From the NCBI GenBank assembly GCA_037951105.1, contig JBAMJV010001357.1, positions 24,527 through 88,526 on the forward strand: a stretch of DNA of 64,000 nucleotides, written 5' to 3'. How positions within the stretch are numbered: the first letter of the stretch is position 1; every line of letters starts with the position of its first letter. Under the pieces are notes generated by a model. It was not told the origin of the DNA. It made no database searches and saw only the letters and a list, made by a program, of their open reading frames with translations. Shown one piece after another: positions 54,134 through 63,895 of the stretch. A program made the translations under genes and the position numbers. The DNA comes from Echinarachnius parma. Lineage: Eukaryota; Echinodermata; Echinoidea; Clypeasteroida; Echinarachniidae.

Positions 54134-54267
54134 CCAGAACCAACATGGGACTAACTACTCGCATTACAATACCATCTCTCTCCGTGACAACTGTATTTCT
54201 TCTACTAATATTCATCCGATGGGCGCATCTGAAGCGGAGAAGACATCGGCATAATATCACTCAGAGG
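54134..54267 (+). CDS. Receptor transmembrane exon
   Basis: A 134-bp exon, phase 1 start and phase 0 end, encoding about 45 residues: a short stalk (RTNMGLTTR), a hydrophobic helix ITIPSLSVTTVFLLLIFI and a basic stop-transfer segment RWAHLKRRRHRHNITQR. The acceptor is ATTTTAACAG; the donor is AGG|GTGGGT. The positive-inside rule puts the following tail exon in the cytoplasm. If the donor were not used, the frame would stop five codons later (TAA at 54280), giving a tail-less membrane form. Confidence 0.75.
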
Positions 54268-54519
54268 GTGGGTGACATATAAAGAATGCACCATAATATT
54301 ATACTACGGGATATAATCGATGTTTCCATATTAAAATATTGGTCAAGAAAAATAAACACAACAAAAAAGTAACTCCCCCCCCCCCCCCTAATCCAAATGT
54401 CTTAAGTTTTTAACAAATAGGGTTTGAGCAACATAACTTGGCAGGAATGTTTCTAAACGTATTGGCTAACGTCTCTGTGAAAAAGGAAAAATTTCACTTT
54501 TCAAAAGTCACAAGAGTCA

Positions 54520-54760
54520 AAAAGTGAAAATTTTGCCTTTGATGTGTCGTCACTCATTCATGACTCGACGGACCAATCTAATTTTCACACAGAAGTTATT
54601 CAATAAATGTAGGAACAGTCCTGCCGAGTTATTTTGCGCAAAATAACTCGGCAGGATTGTTCCTACACTTATTGAATAACTTATGTGTGAAAATGAAATT
54701 GGTCCATCGAGTCATGCATGAGTGAGCAAACATCAAATGAAAGATTGGCCCTTTGTGTGC
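54520..54760. mobile_element. Palindromic element
   Basis: Inverted arms are centred at 54637/54638 (ATTTTGCGCAAAAT) and extend from about 54551 to 54724 with few mismatches, then more weakly outward. No coding capacity. Confidence 0.75.
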
Positions 54761-54976
54761 TCACTCATGCGTGACTCAATGGACAATATGTCTCCTTGGT
54801 GTTATTCCTTTAAAATGCCTTACGGGGGGGGGGGGGGGGGGGTAAAATACAACTGATATCTAAGTTGTCATCACTGCTGCACGAACTTACATATATATTA
54901 TGTAAGATATATTGATACTTATTTTTGAATGATTTTTTATTTTAATGGTTAAATTATATTTTAAAAACATATATGT

Positions 54977-55387
54977 CATAGGTTTTCCCGCTCAATTTTA
55001 CACTTTTTCAATCGATTTTATAAAGGGTCATTCAAATTCAGGAGAATTACCACGTAGGAATCGTTGGTATCGGTCCTCCAAATTTCGAATAGGTGCAAGC
55101 GAATTCATGCAAACGCATGAGCTTTCGTGAATAGACACAGAAGTTCATTTATGGGCATTCGAATTCGCGAATGTGCAGCCAACTGTCAACCGCCCTTTTG
55201 CGAATTCGAATGACCATTGATGAAAAGGTATGCTCTTTGTGCAAATTCACTTGCTCCTACGTGATTTTGAACGACTATTTACGAATCCGAATGCTGCTTT
55301 GACACGGCGATCGCAATCGCGCGAATTCGTTTGCTCCTATTATCAATTGGATTGTGACACAATCGCAAAATTGAGCGGGAAAATCTA
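54977..55387. mobile_element. TIR MITE
   Basis: Ends TAGGTTTTCCCGCTCAATTTT and AAAATTGAGCGGGAAAATCTA are inverted copies. The inside has repeated GCGAATTCG and GAATTCG motifs on both sides. It lies about 140 bp before the tail exon acceptor. Confidence 0.8.
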
Positions 55388-55524
55388 TATTACAACTTTG
55401 TTTATGTATCTATGCTTTGTATATTCTGTTGGAGGGCCTCTACAAAAAAAAGTGCTCTCATCACTGACAGAGCTACCCTACTTAAATAAAAAAACGAATT
55501 AAAAAAAAATTTTCTTATTTGCAG

Positions 55525-58413
55525 ACGTATTACGAAGTGACGAGGGCTCTACCAGATACCCCATCAGCATCCGGAGAAGGTGTAGGTCTTCGTCCCTTTG
55601 GAGATGGTCTCCAGACTGATCCACATGGTAACGACAGAGATCCCGATTTTACTTACTACGCAAAATCAACCTGCAACATTTATGAAACTATTCCTGATTT
55701 TGACAGACTACCGGAGATGTCTTGGAAGGGTGAATCGATAGGCACTAGCTTTGGTAACATATCGAATGTATCCACGTTCGGAAAAGAAGCAAATGAAGAT
55801 GATGGTTATGCACCAGTCCCTGATCCTCTTGCCAATAAAATGCAAAGAAAAGTAACAGAAGCAATGCACACAAATCAACCAGAAGAAGGCGGCACACAAC
55901 AGACAGACACGCTCCTGTCTGGAGGGCTGCAGTCTCCTACAAATGAGAGTTTAAGACATGTACAGCCAGATCCCCCAAACCCCGTTTTGGATTCGAGGTC
56001 AGTAAGAGTCTTTGACGAAGAAGGGTACCTCGTTACACTAACAGAAGAAAGAAAGCTGATGAGCATGGTTCAAGAAACTTCAAAGGCAGCCGTGAATATC
56101 ATCCGCTGTACAATTCCTGACGTAAGCAGCCGTCACCCAGATGAACCTGACCACCCGGAACAACATGCTTACGAAGCTCCAGATGAAATGGAGGCCCTTA
56201 CAAGGAAGTCTTCCTTCTTCACTAATACGTCTATCAATCATGAGGGTACAGTCGAGTTGGAAAATGTCTCGCTTCAGCACACATATCATGGATGTGAGGC
56301 AAATGATGATTCTCTTCCCACTCCCCGACCTTCCACCATGAATGGTCGTGACAGGAATACAAGAAACCGGACCCTAGATACAGGCGAAGGCAGCTCTACT
56401 TCATTACCTGTAATAGATGATGAATCATCCTCATCCGGTTCCAATGAGTCATCAGAAGAAGACCTGACCTTATCTGAACCTCTCCAGCACACATACTACG
56501 CAAAATCAACCTGCAACATTTATGAAACTATTCCTGATTTTGACAGACTACCAGAAATGTCGTTAAAGGGTGAATCGATAGTCACTAGCTTTGGTAACAT
56601 ATCTCATGTATCTACATTGGGAAAAGAAGCAAATAAAGAGGATGGTTATGTACCAGTCCCTGATCCTCTTGCCAATACAATGACAAGAAAAGTAATTAAA
56701 GCAATTAACATAAATCGCCAAGAAGAAGATAAGGCAGAACAGACGAACAAGCTCTTGTCAGGAGGGCTGTCTCCCTCGAATGAGAGTTTAAGACACCTAC
56801 AGCCAAATTCCCCAAACCCAGTTTCGGATTTGAGGTCAGTAAGAGTCTTTGACGAAGAAGGGTACCTCGTTCCAATAACAGAAGAGAGAAAGCTGATGAA
56901 AACGGTTCAAGAAACTTCAAAGGCAGCCGTGAATATCATCCCCTGTAAAATTCCTGACGTAAGCAGTCGACACCCAGGTGACCACCCGGAACACCATGCG
57001 TACGAAGCTCCAGATGAAATGGAGACACTGAAAAGGAATTCTTCCTCATTCGCTACTTCTACTCTCAATCATGAGGGTACAGTTGATTTTGAAACTGACT
57101 CGCTTCTGCACACATATCATGAATGTGAAGTAAATGATGATTCCCTTCCCATTCCCCGACCTTCCACCAGACATGGTCGTGACAGATTATCTGGAGGGTT
57201 GTCTCCAACAATTGAGAAAACGGGCAGTCCTCAAAAACCCGTTTCGGATTTGAGTTCGGTAAGAGTCCTTGATAAAGAAGGATACTTCGTTCCACTAACT
57301 GAAGAAAGAATGTTTGTGAAAATGGTTAAGAGGTCTTCAAAGCCATCCATGAAGCTCGTCCCCTGTAATATTCCCGACAGAAGCAGTCAACTCCCTGATA
57401 AACCCGACAACCCGGAATACCATGCGTACGAAGCTCCAGATGAAATGGAGACCATGGCAAGTAAGGCTTCCTTGTTCACTACTACTTCTTTCGATTATGA
57501 GGGCACAGTCGAGTTTGCAAGTGACCCGCTTCAGCACACATATCATGGATGCGAGGCAAATGACGATTCTATCCCCACTCCCAGACCCACCACCACACAA
57601 ATTCGTGACAGAAATACCCTGACAGAAATATCATCCGAAGAAGACTTGTCCTTATTTGAACCTCTTCAGCACACATACCTTACCACCGGTGATCTATCAG
57701 GTAAATCTTTGAAGGATGGCACAAATGGAAGTGGAATCGATGATGAAGAATATCTCGTTCCAAAGAGAGACGATGATATCAGATCAAAGACCCATACTTT
57801 TTCACCAAGAAACAAAGATGGAGAAATCCCTTCTGATAGTCTTTGTCACACCTATCATGAACACCCACCTCAAAATCAACACCAAGGCCAACGAGTCAGT
57901 AGCACCAAAACAAACGCCCCCACCATCGAGTTGTCCGACTGCGATATGACTTATTCACAAGGGCTTCGGCACACTTACCACGATATGCGAGAACAAACCT
58001 CTAACCATCGACACGATGTAGATATCAGTAGTACCAACGCCGTCGAGTTGCCCGATGGCGATATGGATGACACACAAGGCCTTCAACACACGTACCATGA
58101 TATGCGAGATCAAGCATCTTACCATCTGCAAGATGCAGATATCAGTAGTACCAACGCTGTCGAGTTGCCCGATGGCGATATGGATGACATACAAGGCCTT
58201 CAGCACATATACCATGATATGCGAGATCAATGTATCGGAAGCATGAACAACAACACATCCACCGTTGGTTTGCACGATGTCGGCATTATTGATAGATTAG
58301 AGCTTCAGCACACCTACCATGATATGCGGGAAGAATCATTCCACGATCATAAGCACGATCAAGACATACTCGTCGATGAAGATGAGTCTGATTCGCAAGC
58401 ATACCTATCTTGA
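55525..58413 (+). CDS. Receptor last exon: repeated, tyrosine-rich cytoplasmic tail
   Basis: One uninterrupted exon of 962 codons, from acceptor TTTGCAG to TGA at 58411, in frame with the TM exon. It is hydrophilic, low in hydrophobic runs, rich in Asp/Glu/Ser/Pro and therefore probably disordered. Numbering from the open frame start at 55519, a 280-residue module occurs at about 46-325 and 326-556 (the latter shorter), and its second half again at 557-720. Each carries NIYETIPDFDRLPEMS (not in the third), DGYxPVPDP, RVFDEEGYLV, HAYEAPDEME and QHTYHxCE. Residues 774-940 hold a short repeat ending HTYHDMR. The exon has 31 tyrosines: YxxP at 218, 449, 495, 589, 637 and 745; YHDM at 820, 859, 898 and 933; YETI at 55 and 335. 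YxxP, YxxM and YEEI-like sites are known binding contexts for Crk-, PI3K p85- and Src-type SH2 domains. I know of no matching named protein. The signalling role is inference. Confidence 0.8.
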   Translation, partial: TYYEVTRALPDTPSASGEGVGLRPFGDGLQTDPHGNDRDPDFTYYAKSTCNIYETIPDFDRLPEMSWKGESIGTSFGNISNVSTFGKEANEDDGYAPVPDPLANKMQRKVTEAMHTNQPEEGGTQQTDTLLSGGLQSPTNESLRHVQPDPPNPVLDSRSVRVFDEEGYLVTLTEERKLMSMVQETSKAAVNIIRCTIPDVSSRHPDEPDHPEQHAYEAPDEMEALTRKSSFFTNTSINHEGTVELENVSLQHTYHGCEANDDSLPTPRPSTMNGRDRNTRNRTLDTGEGSSTSLPVIDDESSSSGSNESSEEDLTLSEPLQHTYYAKSTCNIYETIPDFDRLPEMSLKGESIVTSFGNISHVSTLGKEANKEDGYVPVPDPLANTMTRKVIKAININRQEEDKAEQTNKLLSGGLSPSNESLRHLQPNSPNPVSDLRSVRVFDEEGYLVPITEERKLMKTVQETSKAAVNIIPCKIPDVSSRHPGDHPEHHAYEAPDEMETLKRNSSSFATSTLNHEGTVDFETDSLLHTYHECEVNDDSLPIPRPSTRHGRDRLSGGLSPTIEKTGSPQKPVSDLSSVRVLDKEGYFVPLTEERMFVKMVKRSSKPSMKLVPCNIPDRSSQLPDKPDNPEYHAYEAPDEMETMASKASLFTTTSFDYEGTVEFASDPLQHTYHGCEANDDSIPTPRPTTTQIRDRNTLTEISSEEDLSLFEPLQHTYLTTGDLSGKSLKDGTNGSGIDDEEYLVPKRDDDIRSKTHTFSPRNKDGEIPSDSLCHTYHEHPPQNQHQGQRVSSTKTNAPTIELSDCDMTYSQGLRHTYHDMREQTSNHRHDVDISSTNAVELPDGDMDDTQGLQHTYHDMRDQASYHLQDADISSTNAVELPDGDMDDIQGLQHIYHDMRDQCIGSMNNNTSTVGLHDVGIIDRLELQHTYHDMREESFHDHKHDQDILVDEDESDSQAYLS

Positions 58414-58825
58414 TTTTAAAGAATAATCCATCTTAACTCATAGCTAAGCCGAAAGAAACACGTCTATAAGATTGAAAAGACGTTAAGAATTCGAGTGTAT
58501 CCCGAGGCCTTCAGGATTTGTACATATCTGTATCTCCCACTGAACAGTCTTCCCAACTTCCAATAGTAAAATTCCCTAACGGACCACAATACTAGCTCAT
58601 GTAAATGTATATACTGTAAATTGGAGATTCCTTTATTACCTAAAAATACAGCTTATCACATATTGTCTGTAAAAACAATGGTTACATGGCACACCTTGAA
58701 ATGTAATGCTATACATTTTCTTCAGAACATGATGCCATTCAGGTACTATTATTTGATTTAAAATGTATATGTCACACCAGTACTTATGTTTACATTATGA
58801 ATAAACATTTACGGTATCATGAAAG
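58414..58825 (+). other. Receptor 3' UTR
   Basis: AT-rich, without domain-like frames, ending at the AATAAA at 58800. Confidence 0.5.
58800..58805 (+). terminator. Polyadenylation signal of the receptor gene
   Basis: AATAAA about 390 bases after the stop codon, the first canonical hexamer downstream of the tail exon. Confidence 0.55.
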
Positions 58826-60429
58826 AATCAACATCACTAATGTTGATCCAACAACTACATCAGAATTGACAGTGGTAATGTGCCTGATTTTCAATAACTT
58901 CACCAAGACCTCTTGTAGAACTAGACTGTAACGAAATCAAGGCCCCTTCTTCTGAGTCTTCGGATACAGACGTTTGAAGAGTCAATCCCCAAATACTGTT
59001 CCCCTATGAAGTTCAGATGAAAGAAAACACATATTAAGTATTAAATATAGGCTGTCATTGAAGTCCTAGAGCATGATGATCGCCAAAGAATGGTTTGCAA
59101 ATCTATCAATATTATACCAAATTTGTTTATTATGATAAAGCTCTGGGATTTATGGAATTAAGAGGATTATATCACATAAGTTCGTGACTCATAAATGGCT
59201 ATAACGTAAGTATATTCTAGAGGAATATGTTGCTTTCCAGATATAGGTGAACATTGGGGATTTTTACATTAAACTGATTATGGTATTGCTTAATGATGTC
59301 ATTTTGAGAAAAAAAACATTTAGTGGTAAGTGTGAAATAACAATACAATGTATATGTATCAAAACTGTAAGATAAGAAATATAGTGGAACGAATGTACTG
59401 TTTAACTGTTCTTATACATAATTTGATGTATTAAATAGTTATGAGTGCAATTATAATTAACGAACCACCAAAATACACACTCTTATCGAGATAAGAACAG
59501 AATATTTGCACGTCAACAAAATGATACCATTCCGCTATCATATTAATGTTGTATATATAATGTTTGTACGTTGTAATAATGATGTTATATGTATTAAGTA
59601 ATGTCTTCATGAATACTTGCATTATGAAAGGGATACTATGAAGGCTTAATATATTATATACAAATATTAAGATTTAGCTGAAATAATGAAAACATGTAAA
59701 CAAAACTCGCAAGTATGTTGAATGATACACGTAGCTAAAGAAGTATGCACACATGTCAAGTTACTAATAGAGTATACTTGCACATCACGCTTTTATTATA
59801 TATAAATGTTAATATGTACGTATTTAACGTAAGTTATGTCGTTATTTATCAAAATACGTTTGCTTTGTTAAAAGGGGTATTGCCTAGGTAAGAGCAATTA
59901 TGTTACACAAGTATATTACATAATGCTTTATAATGCGTAACATCATATCCTAGAATACAGATTTGAATAGTATCGCACGATGTGTTTGATTTTTAATGTA
60001 ATATCTAGTAATAAACGGTGTATATAGATATCGTAAAAGCTAATGTAAATTCATATCACAAGATTTTGATATGTTTAATGATCAGTTGTAATTCATGTAG
60101 CATATGCAAACATACATTATTTTCATATTTGCCGGAACGTCGATGATAAACTATTTAAACCATTCACATTTGGGTTACCAAAATGGACTCAGTTCAATTT
60201 ACTCACACAATTACCCCCGGTTTAAATCATAATATACATTATATATCATTGCTTTATCCGAATACAGATAAGACGTAAGCAGTGGAGTCGCTGACCCAGC
60301 TATTACCCTCGTTCTTCTCCTTGTGAGAAATGTTAGAATGGTCTCTGTTCTCATTTGCCATAACGTCGCTGGTTGAGAACGAGAAGGACGCTAAGACATT
60401 ATTTTAATATTTCGGAAATAATCATGTTT
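58826..60429. other. Intergenic AT-rich DNA, no gene seen
   Basis: Very AT-rich. No frame with domain similarity, no clear repeat ends. This separates the receptor gene from the next upstream-block copy. Confidence 0.4.
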
Positions 60430-61327
60430 ACAGCTTGAGAACCATGTAGTAAGACAAACAGAATCGTTTTCATTTTGGATAAATATTCCTAAAGTATAAA
60501 TAATTATTTTTGAAAAATATGGCATAACTAATACACAACGTGTTGTGTAGGCTCCGACCTACAAGATGGTCTGTATAACTCAATTTAGTGATAAATTGAT
60601 TTTTGATTTACGTCCTTATACCACTCTCACCCGGCGAAGTGCTTATGTAACTCGTATGTTTTAGAGAAGGTACAGTACAATATGTCATCATCAATCATAA
60701 CTATGTTCTATGTGATCATAATGTTTGCAAATCGTAATGTTCAAAGTTAGTATCCTTTTATATAAACTATATAACTTGATGACACTGATTTATGTGTTTT
60801 GCTAATGTTCTTTTCGAAACTTTTCACGATAAAGAAAGCATACAAGTACTCTGATAATATATCGTGTTGTAGAATTGTTAATTTCAAAACTAAGTTTAAT
60901 GATGCGGTCACACAATGTTCTGGTTTCGTGTAAGTCATTGTTCAATTCAACATTTTATTATAAGAAGATATGAAAGTATCAGATAAGTGCAGCAATATAC
61001 AATTGACCAATCGAAACCATGTCAATGTCTGTCTTGGAGAGGATTATGAATACATTATAAAGTACAATTTACCCTCTTAAAGGTATTATTTTAAACAGAA
61101 AATCAAACACTCAACACAACAAAACAAAACCACATAGTCATGATTTCTTTTGCGTTTGTGCAATTGTCGATATCCTGATTCAAACATGTCAACGATGATG
61201 AGTGGGTCAGAATATAACTACATTTATATAAAATAGACAAATAAACAGAATATGACTATTCTTTCCGAAGTTAACAAATATACAGCATTTGATTCTTTAA
61301 ATTGGAAGTAGCCTTTCAGCCGTATAC

Positions 61328-61830
61328 AGAGTGGCCCAAAAAGACGGAACGGGGTACTTGCCATAACAAAGAAACATAATAATAAGTTGGTTCATAGGAT
61401 AGTGCATCTCTTACAAAGAAAATTATACCAAGAACAGTAATTTTGATCGAATATTTCATTTTTTAGGGCGTCTTAAGTGAGACCATGTCAGGTTCCCTGA
61501 TAAACCCCCTACTACCCGTCATAAAATCGAGCAACGAGCAATGCGTGTGCCATTGTTAGTGCGCACTAAGCTGTGTAGAGAGAAGAAGGGATACTAACAA
61601 TGGCGCACGCATTGATAATTAATCGATGCTATGACGGGCAGTAAGTGTGATTTACCAGGCACTGACTTGGTAAAAATTGACGAAAATGGGAACCTGATAT
61701 ATCCTCAATAAAAAACTACTCGATCAAAATTACTGTTCTTGGTATCATTTGTTGACATAAAAGATGCCCGTAAACCTAGTCATCATGTGTCTTTATTATG
61801 GCAAGTACCCCGTACCGTGTTGAGGGGGCC
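61328..61830. mobile_element. Fold-back MITE
   Basis: Inverted ends ACGGAACGGGGTACTTGCCA and TGGCAAGTACCCCGTACCGT. Inner matching arms are CAAGAACAGTAATTTTGATCGA and TCGATCAAAATTACTGTTCTTG, and GCCATTGTTAGT and ACTAACAATGGC. It inserted within the duplicated upstream block; the first block has no counterpart. Confidence 0.8.
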
Positions 61831-61859
61831 GACCTGTATAGTCGTATGAGGCGAGTGGG

Positions 61860-61861
61860 TT

Positions 61862-61895
<34 letters not shown>
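61860..61895 (+). repeat. GT microsatellite
   Basis: Short GT tract, positional counterpart of the 33250-33535 tract. Confidence 0.9.
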
Positions 61896-62159
61896 GGGGA
61901 GTAAGGGGGGATACAACCACTCCACACCCCCCCCCCCCCCCCCCTCGCCCTTCCCGGAGAATAACAGTTATGCAAATGTTCAGACTAAGAGAGCGATATT
62001 AGTGTTGTTCTTGTTGCCGTCTTTGTTGCGTTGAGGGTTGTGGGTTCTTGATGCCATTTATTTGCTTTCTCAGGTTAAAATAGACAAAGAAAGACACAAT
62101 AAAACAAATAAATTCCTTTTGTTTTTGTATTGCATAAAACAAACTTGAAAATTAGGAAT

Positions 62160-62215
62160 ACTTTTTTTGGGGGGTGGGGGAGCTGGGGGGGGGGGGGGGG
62201 GGGAGCTGGGGGTAG
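62160..62215. repeat. G runs
   Basis: Interrupted G homopolymers with AGCTGGGGG spacers. No other content. Confidence 0.85.
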
Positions 62216-62219
62216 GGAG

Positions 62220-62420
62220 GCTACCTAGTAACTATGTTGACATGTGTAAAATTGATGGTTGGTAATATGTCTAGTTTCATGAGGTAAAATGTCCTCTAAG
62301 TATTGTGTGAAAATGATAAATGAAATATTTCAAACAAAGGAGAAATTCGAAAAAGCAAAACCTGCTCCATGCTTCTATTGGTATCATAAATACAACACAT
62401 TATGAGAGAACCACTCACCC
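62220..62420. mobile_element. MITE family 1, diverged fragment
   Basis: CTAGTAACTATGTTGACATG, GTATTGTGTGAAAATGATAA, CATGCTTCTATTGGTA and TATGAGAGAACC match the 33725-34130 copy more closely than the intact copies. This indicates that the insertion predates the duplication of the upstream block. Confidence 0.65.
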
Positions 62421-62639
62421 CCCCCCCCCCCCCCCTCTTCTTTGGAAAATCCCCTGTGAAAACCGCTATGTCCCTATTCCGGGTGAACTGGAATTTGTTC
62501 CTCTACTCTGCGTATATGGTTGAAATGATGATTATCGTAACACGATCTACATTTTAACCCGGGCTGCAAACCTCATCGCCCCACCCCACCAGGCAAAAAA
62601 GGGCTTACCATGGTTGCACCACACTGTGGACGCTATGAT

Positions 62640-62765
62640 AACCGATCCATGGGCGTCGATCACGGGGGTGGAAGGGGGTGGGGATATATCCCCCCAATAT
62701 TTCAGGAGGGGGGGGGGGGGGGTGGCCTGTATTATAACCCCCCCCCCCCCCCCCCCTCCAATATT
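62640..62765. repeat. G/C-run element
   Basis: GATCCATGGGCGTCGATCAC, GGGGATATATCCCCCCAATA, a G run and a C run. Related to the inverted text at 48230-48345. Confidence 0.6.
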
Positions 62766-63016
62766 TGGCGTTCAAAAATATATAATAACATTGAAATAAA
62801 GAAGCATTGCTCCCTTTCATTCATAATTGTGAAAGTTATTACTATAGTACCACTTTTGATAGTGCTAAACTGTCCAAATCAAAATCTTCCGGGGGCTGCG
62901 CCCCCTGGAACCTACATTAAGGTTATTTCACCCAGGCCGGGCCCTGTACTCATTTAATAGTTTTATTCATGACTTCTCTCTTGGCACACTTTCAGGCGAT
63001 TCTGGCCCACTGTGCG

Positions 63017-63358
63017 TACCCAGCTAGCCACCTGACGTTGGGCCGATGTCGGAATTTGGTTGCCGGATGTCGGCATATCGCCGTTGGCTCGAGGTTAAAA
63101 TGTCCGCCAGCCCAACATCGTCACGACGTCATTTTTGTGATATATTGGCATAACGTCATTTTCCGACAATGGCCCAACATCATCTCATGACATGATGTTG
63201 GGCCATTGTCGGAAAATGACGTTATGCCAATATATCACAAAAATGACGTCGTGACGATGTTGGGCTGGCGGACATTTTAACCTCGAGCCAACGGCGATAT
63301 GCCGACATCCGGCAACCAAATTCCGACATCGGCCCAACGTCAGGTGGCTAGCTGGGTA
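63017..63358. mobile_element. Near-perfect 342-bp palindrome
   Basis: The arms are exact reverse complements as far as I can follow, with one visible mismatch pair beside the centre (63184/63191). The centre is CTCATGAC. Outer ends are TACCCAGCTAGCCACCTGAC and its inverse. Each arm contains repeated GATGTCGG, GCCCAACATCG and CCGACAATGG motifs. The same peptide is therefore open on both strands, which is an artefact of the symmetry. It is probably a very recent fold-back element. Confidence 0.9.
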
Positions 63359-63399
63359 GGCGCTTCGCTCACTAAAATTGAGCTTACTATTCAATGATT

Positions 63400-63895
63400 A
63401 ACTTAATTCCTATTAACATATAGCCAACATCTTTATTTCTGGATATAACAAATCCCCAAGCTTCCAGGGCTCCGCCCCCGGACCCCAAATAAGCTTCCCA
63501 ATGTGGGTATCCCTTGACTTATTTTATTCAGGGTTCCATCAGGATGATTGCGATCTTTGTATCTATCAGGCTAAAGTGCATATTGGACAAAGCCCACCTC
63601 AAAACATGATGCTTGCAATGTGCACTTAATAATCTTCCAATTTCTAAACAGCTAAATTCAAAGCTCTTGGGGCCCCCGATCCCCTCCCCCCCCCCCCCCC
63701 CCCCCCCCCCAGTCATACAAACTCGGGCACGCTGCTGGGTTTTCGCTTCGCTCCCTCGCCAGACATTCCAGAAAAGGTCAAAATTACGTATTACCCCCCC
63801 CCCCCCCCCCTCCCCCAATGGCGAGAAGAAATCGACGCCCTTGAACCGATCCCTAGAGATTTTGAATATGCATAGCATTGTAGCCTACATAGCAC
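63400..63895. repeat. C-run element fragments
   Basis: CTTCCAGGGCTCCGCCCCCG near 63460, C runs at about 63686-63710 and 63795-63810, and TTCGCTTCGCTCCCTCGCCA. The last resembles, inverted, 47500-47520. No gene. Confidence 0.5.

Larger units (their letters stand above)
54268..55524 (+). other. Intron between TM and tail exons
   Basis: Holds a C run (54376-54388), a palindrome (54520-54760), a G run (54825-54842) and a TIR MITE (54977-55387). It ends TTTTCTTATTTGCAG, a strong acceptor. Confidence 0.6.
34992..58805 (+). other. Gene locus: CUB-HYR transmembrane receptor with repeated tyrosine-rich tail
   Basis: Inferred gene model on the plus strand. Exons are the signal peptide (35138-35222), CUB1 (36024-about 36368), CUB2 (39329-39679), HYR2 (45940-46179), HYR4 (47098-47337), HYR5 (49300-49539), HYR6 (51176-51415), TM (54134-54267) and tail (55525-58413). 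HYR1 may also be used. CUB3, CUB4 and HYR3 look broken. All clean ectodomain exons are phase 1-1, the TM exon goes from phase 1 to phase 0, and the tail starts in phase 0, so the joined frame is continuous. The product would be about 1580-1600 residues: secreted N terminus, one membrane pass, very large cytoplasmic tail. CUB and HYR are extracellular adhesion or recognition modules. The tail suggests signalling through phosphotyrosine. No transcript evidence is available here. Confidence 0.7.

Noticed and set aside
55000..55400. Possible extra receptor exon with GAATTCG repeats
   Set aside because: The segment is bounded by inverted repeats at 54977 and 55387 and is better explained as a MITE.
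62969..63394. Same 60-residue peptide open on both strands
   Set aside because: A direct consequence of the perfect palindrome at 63017-63358; no independent coding evidence.
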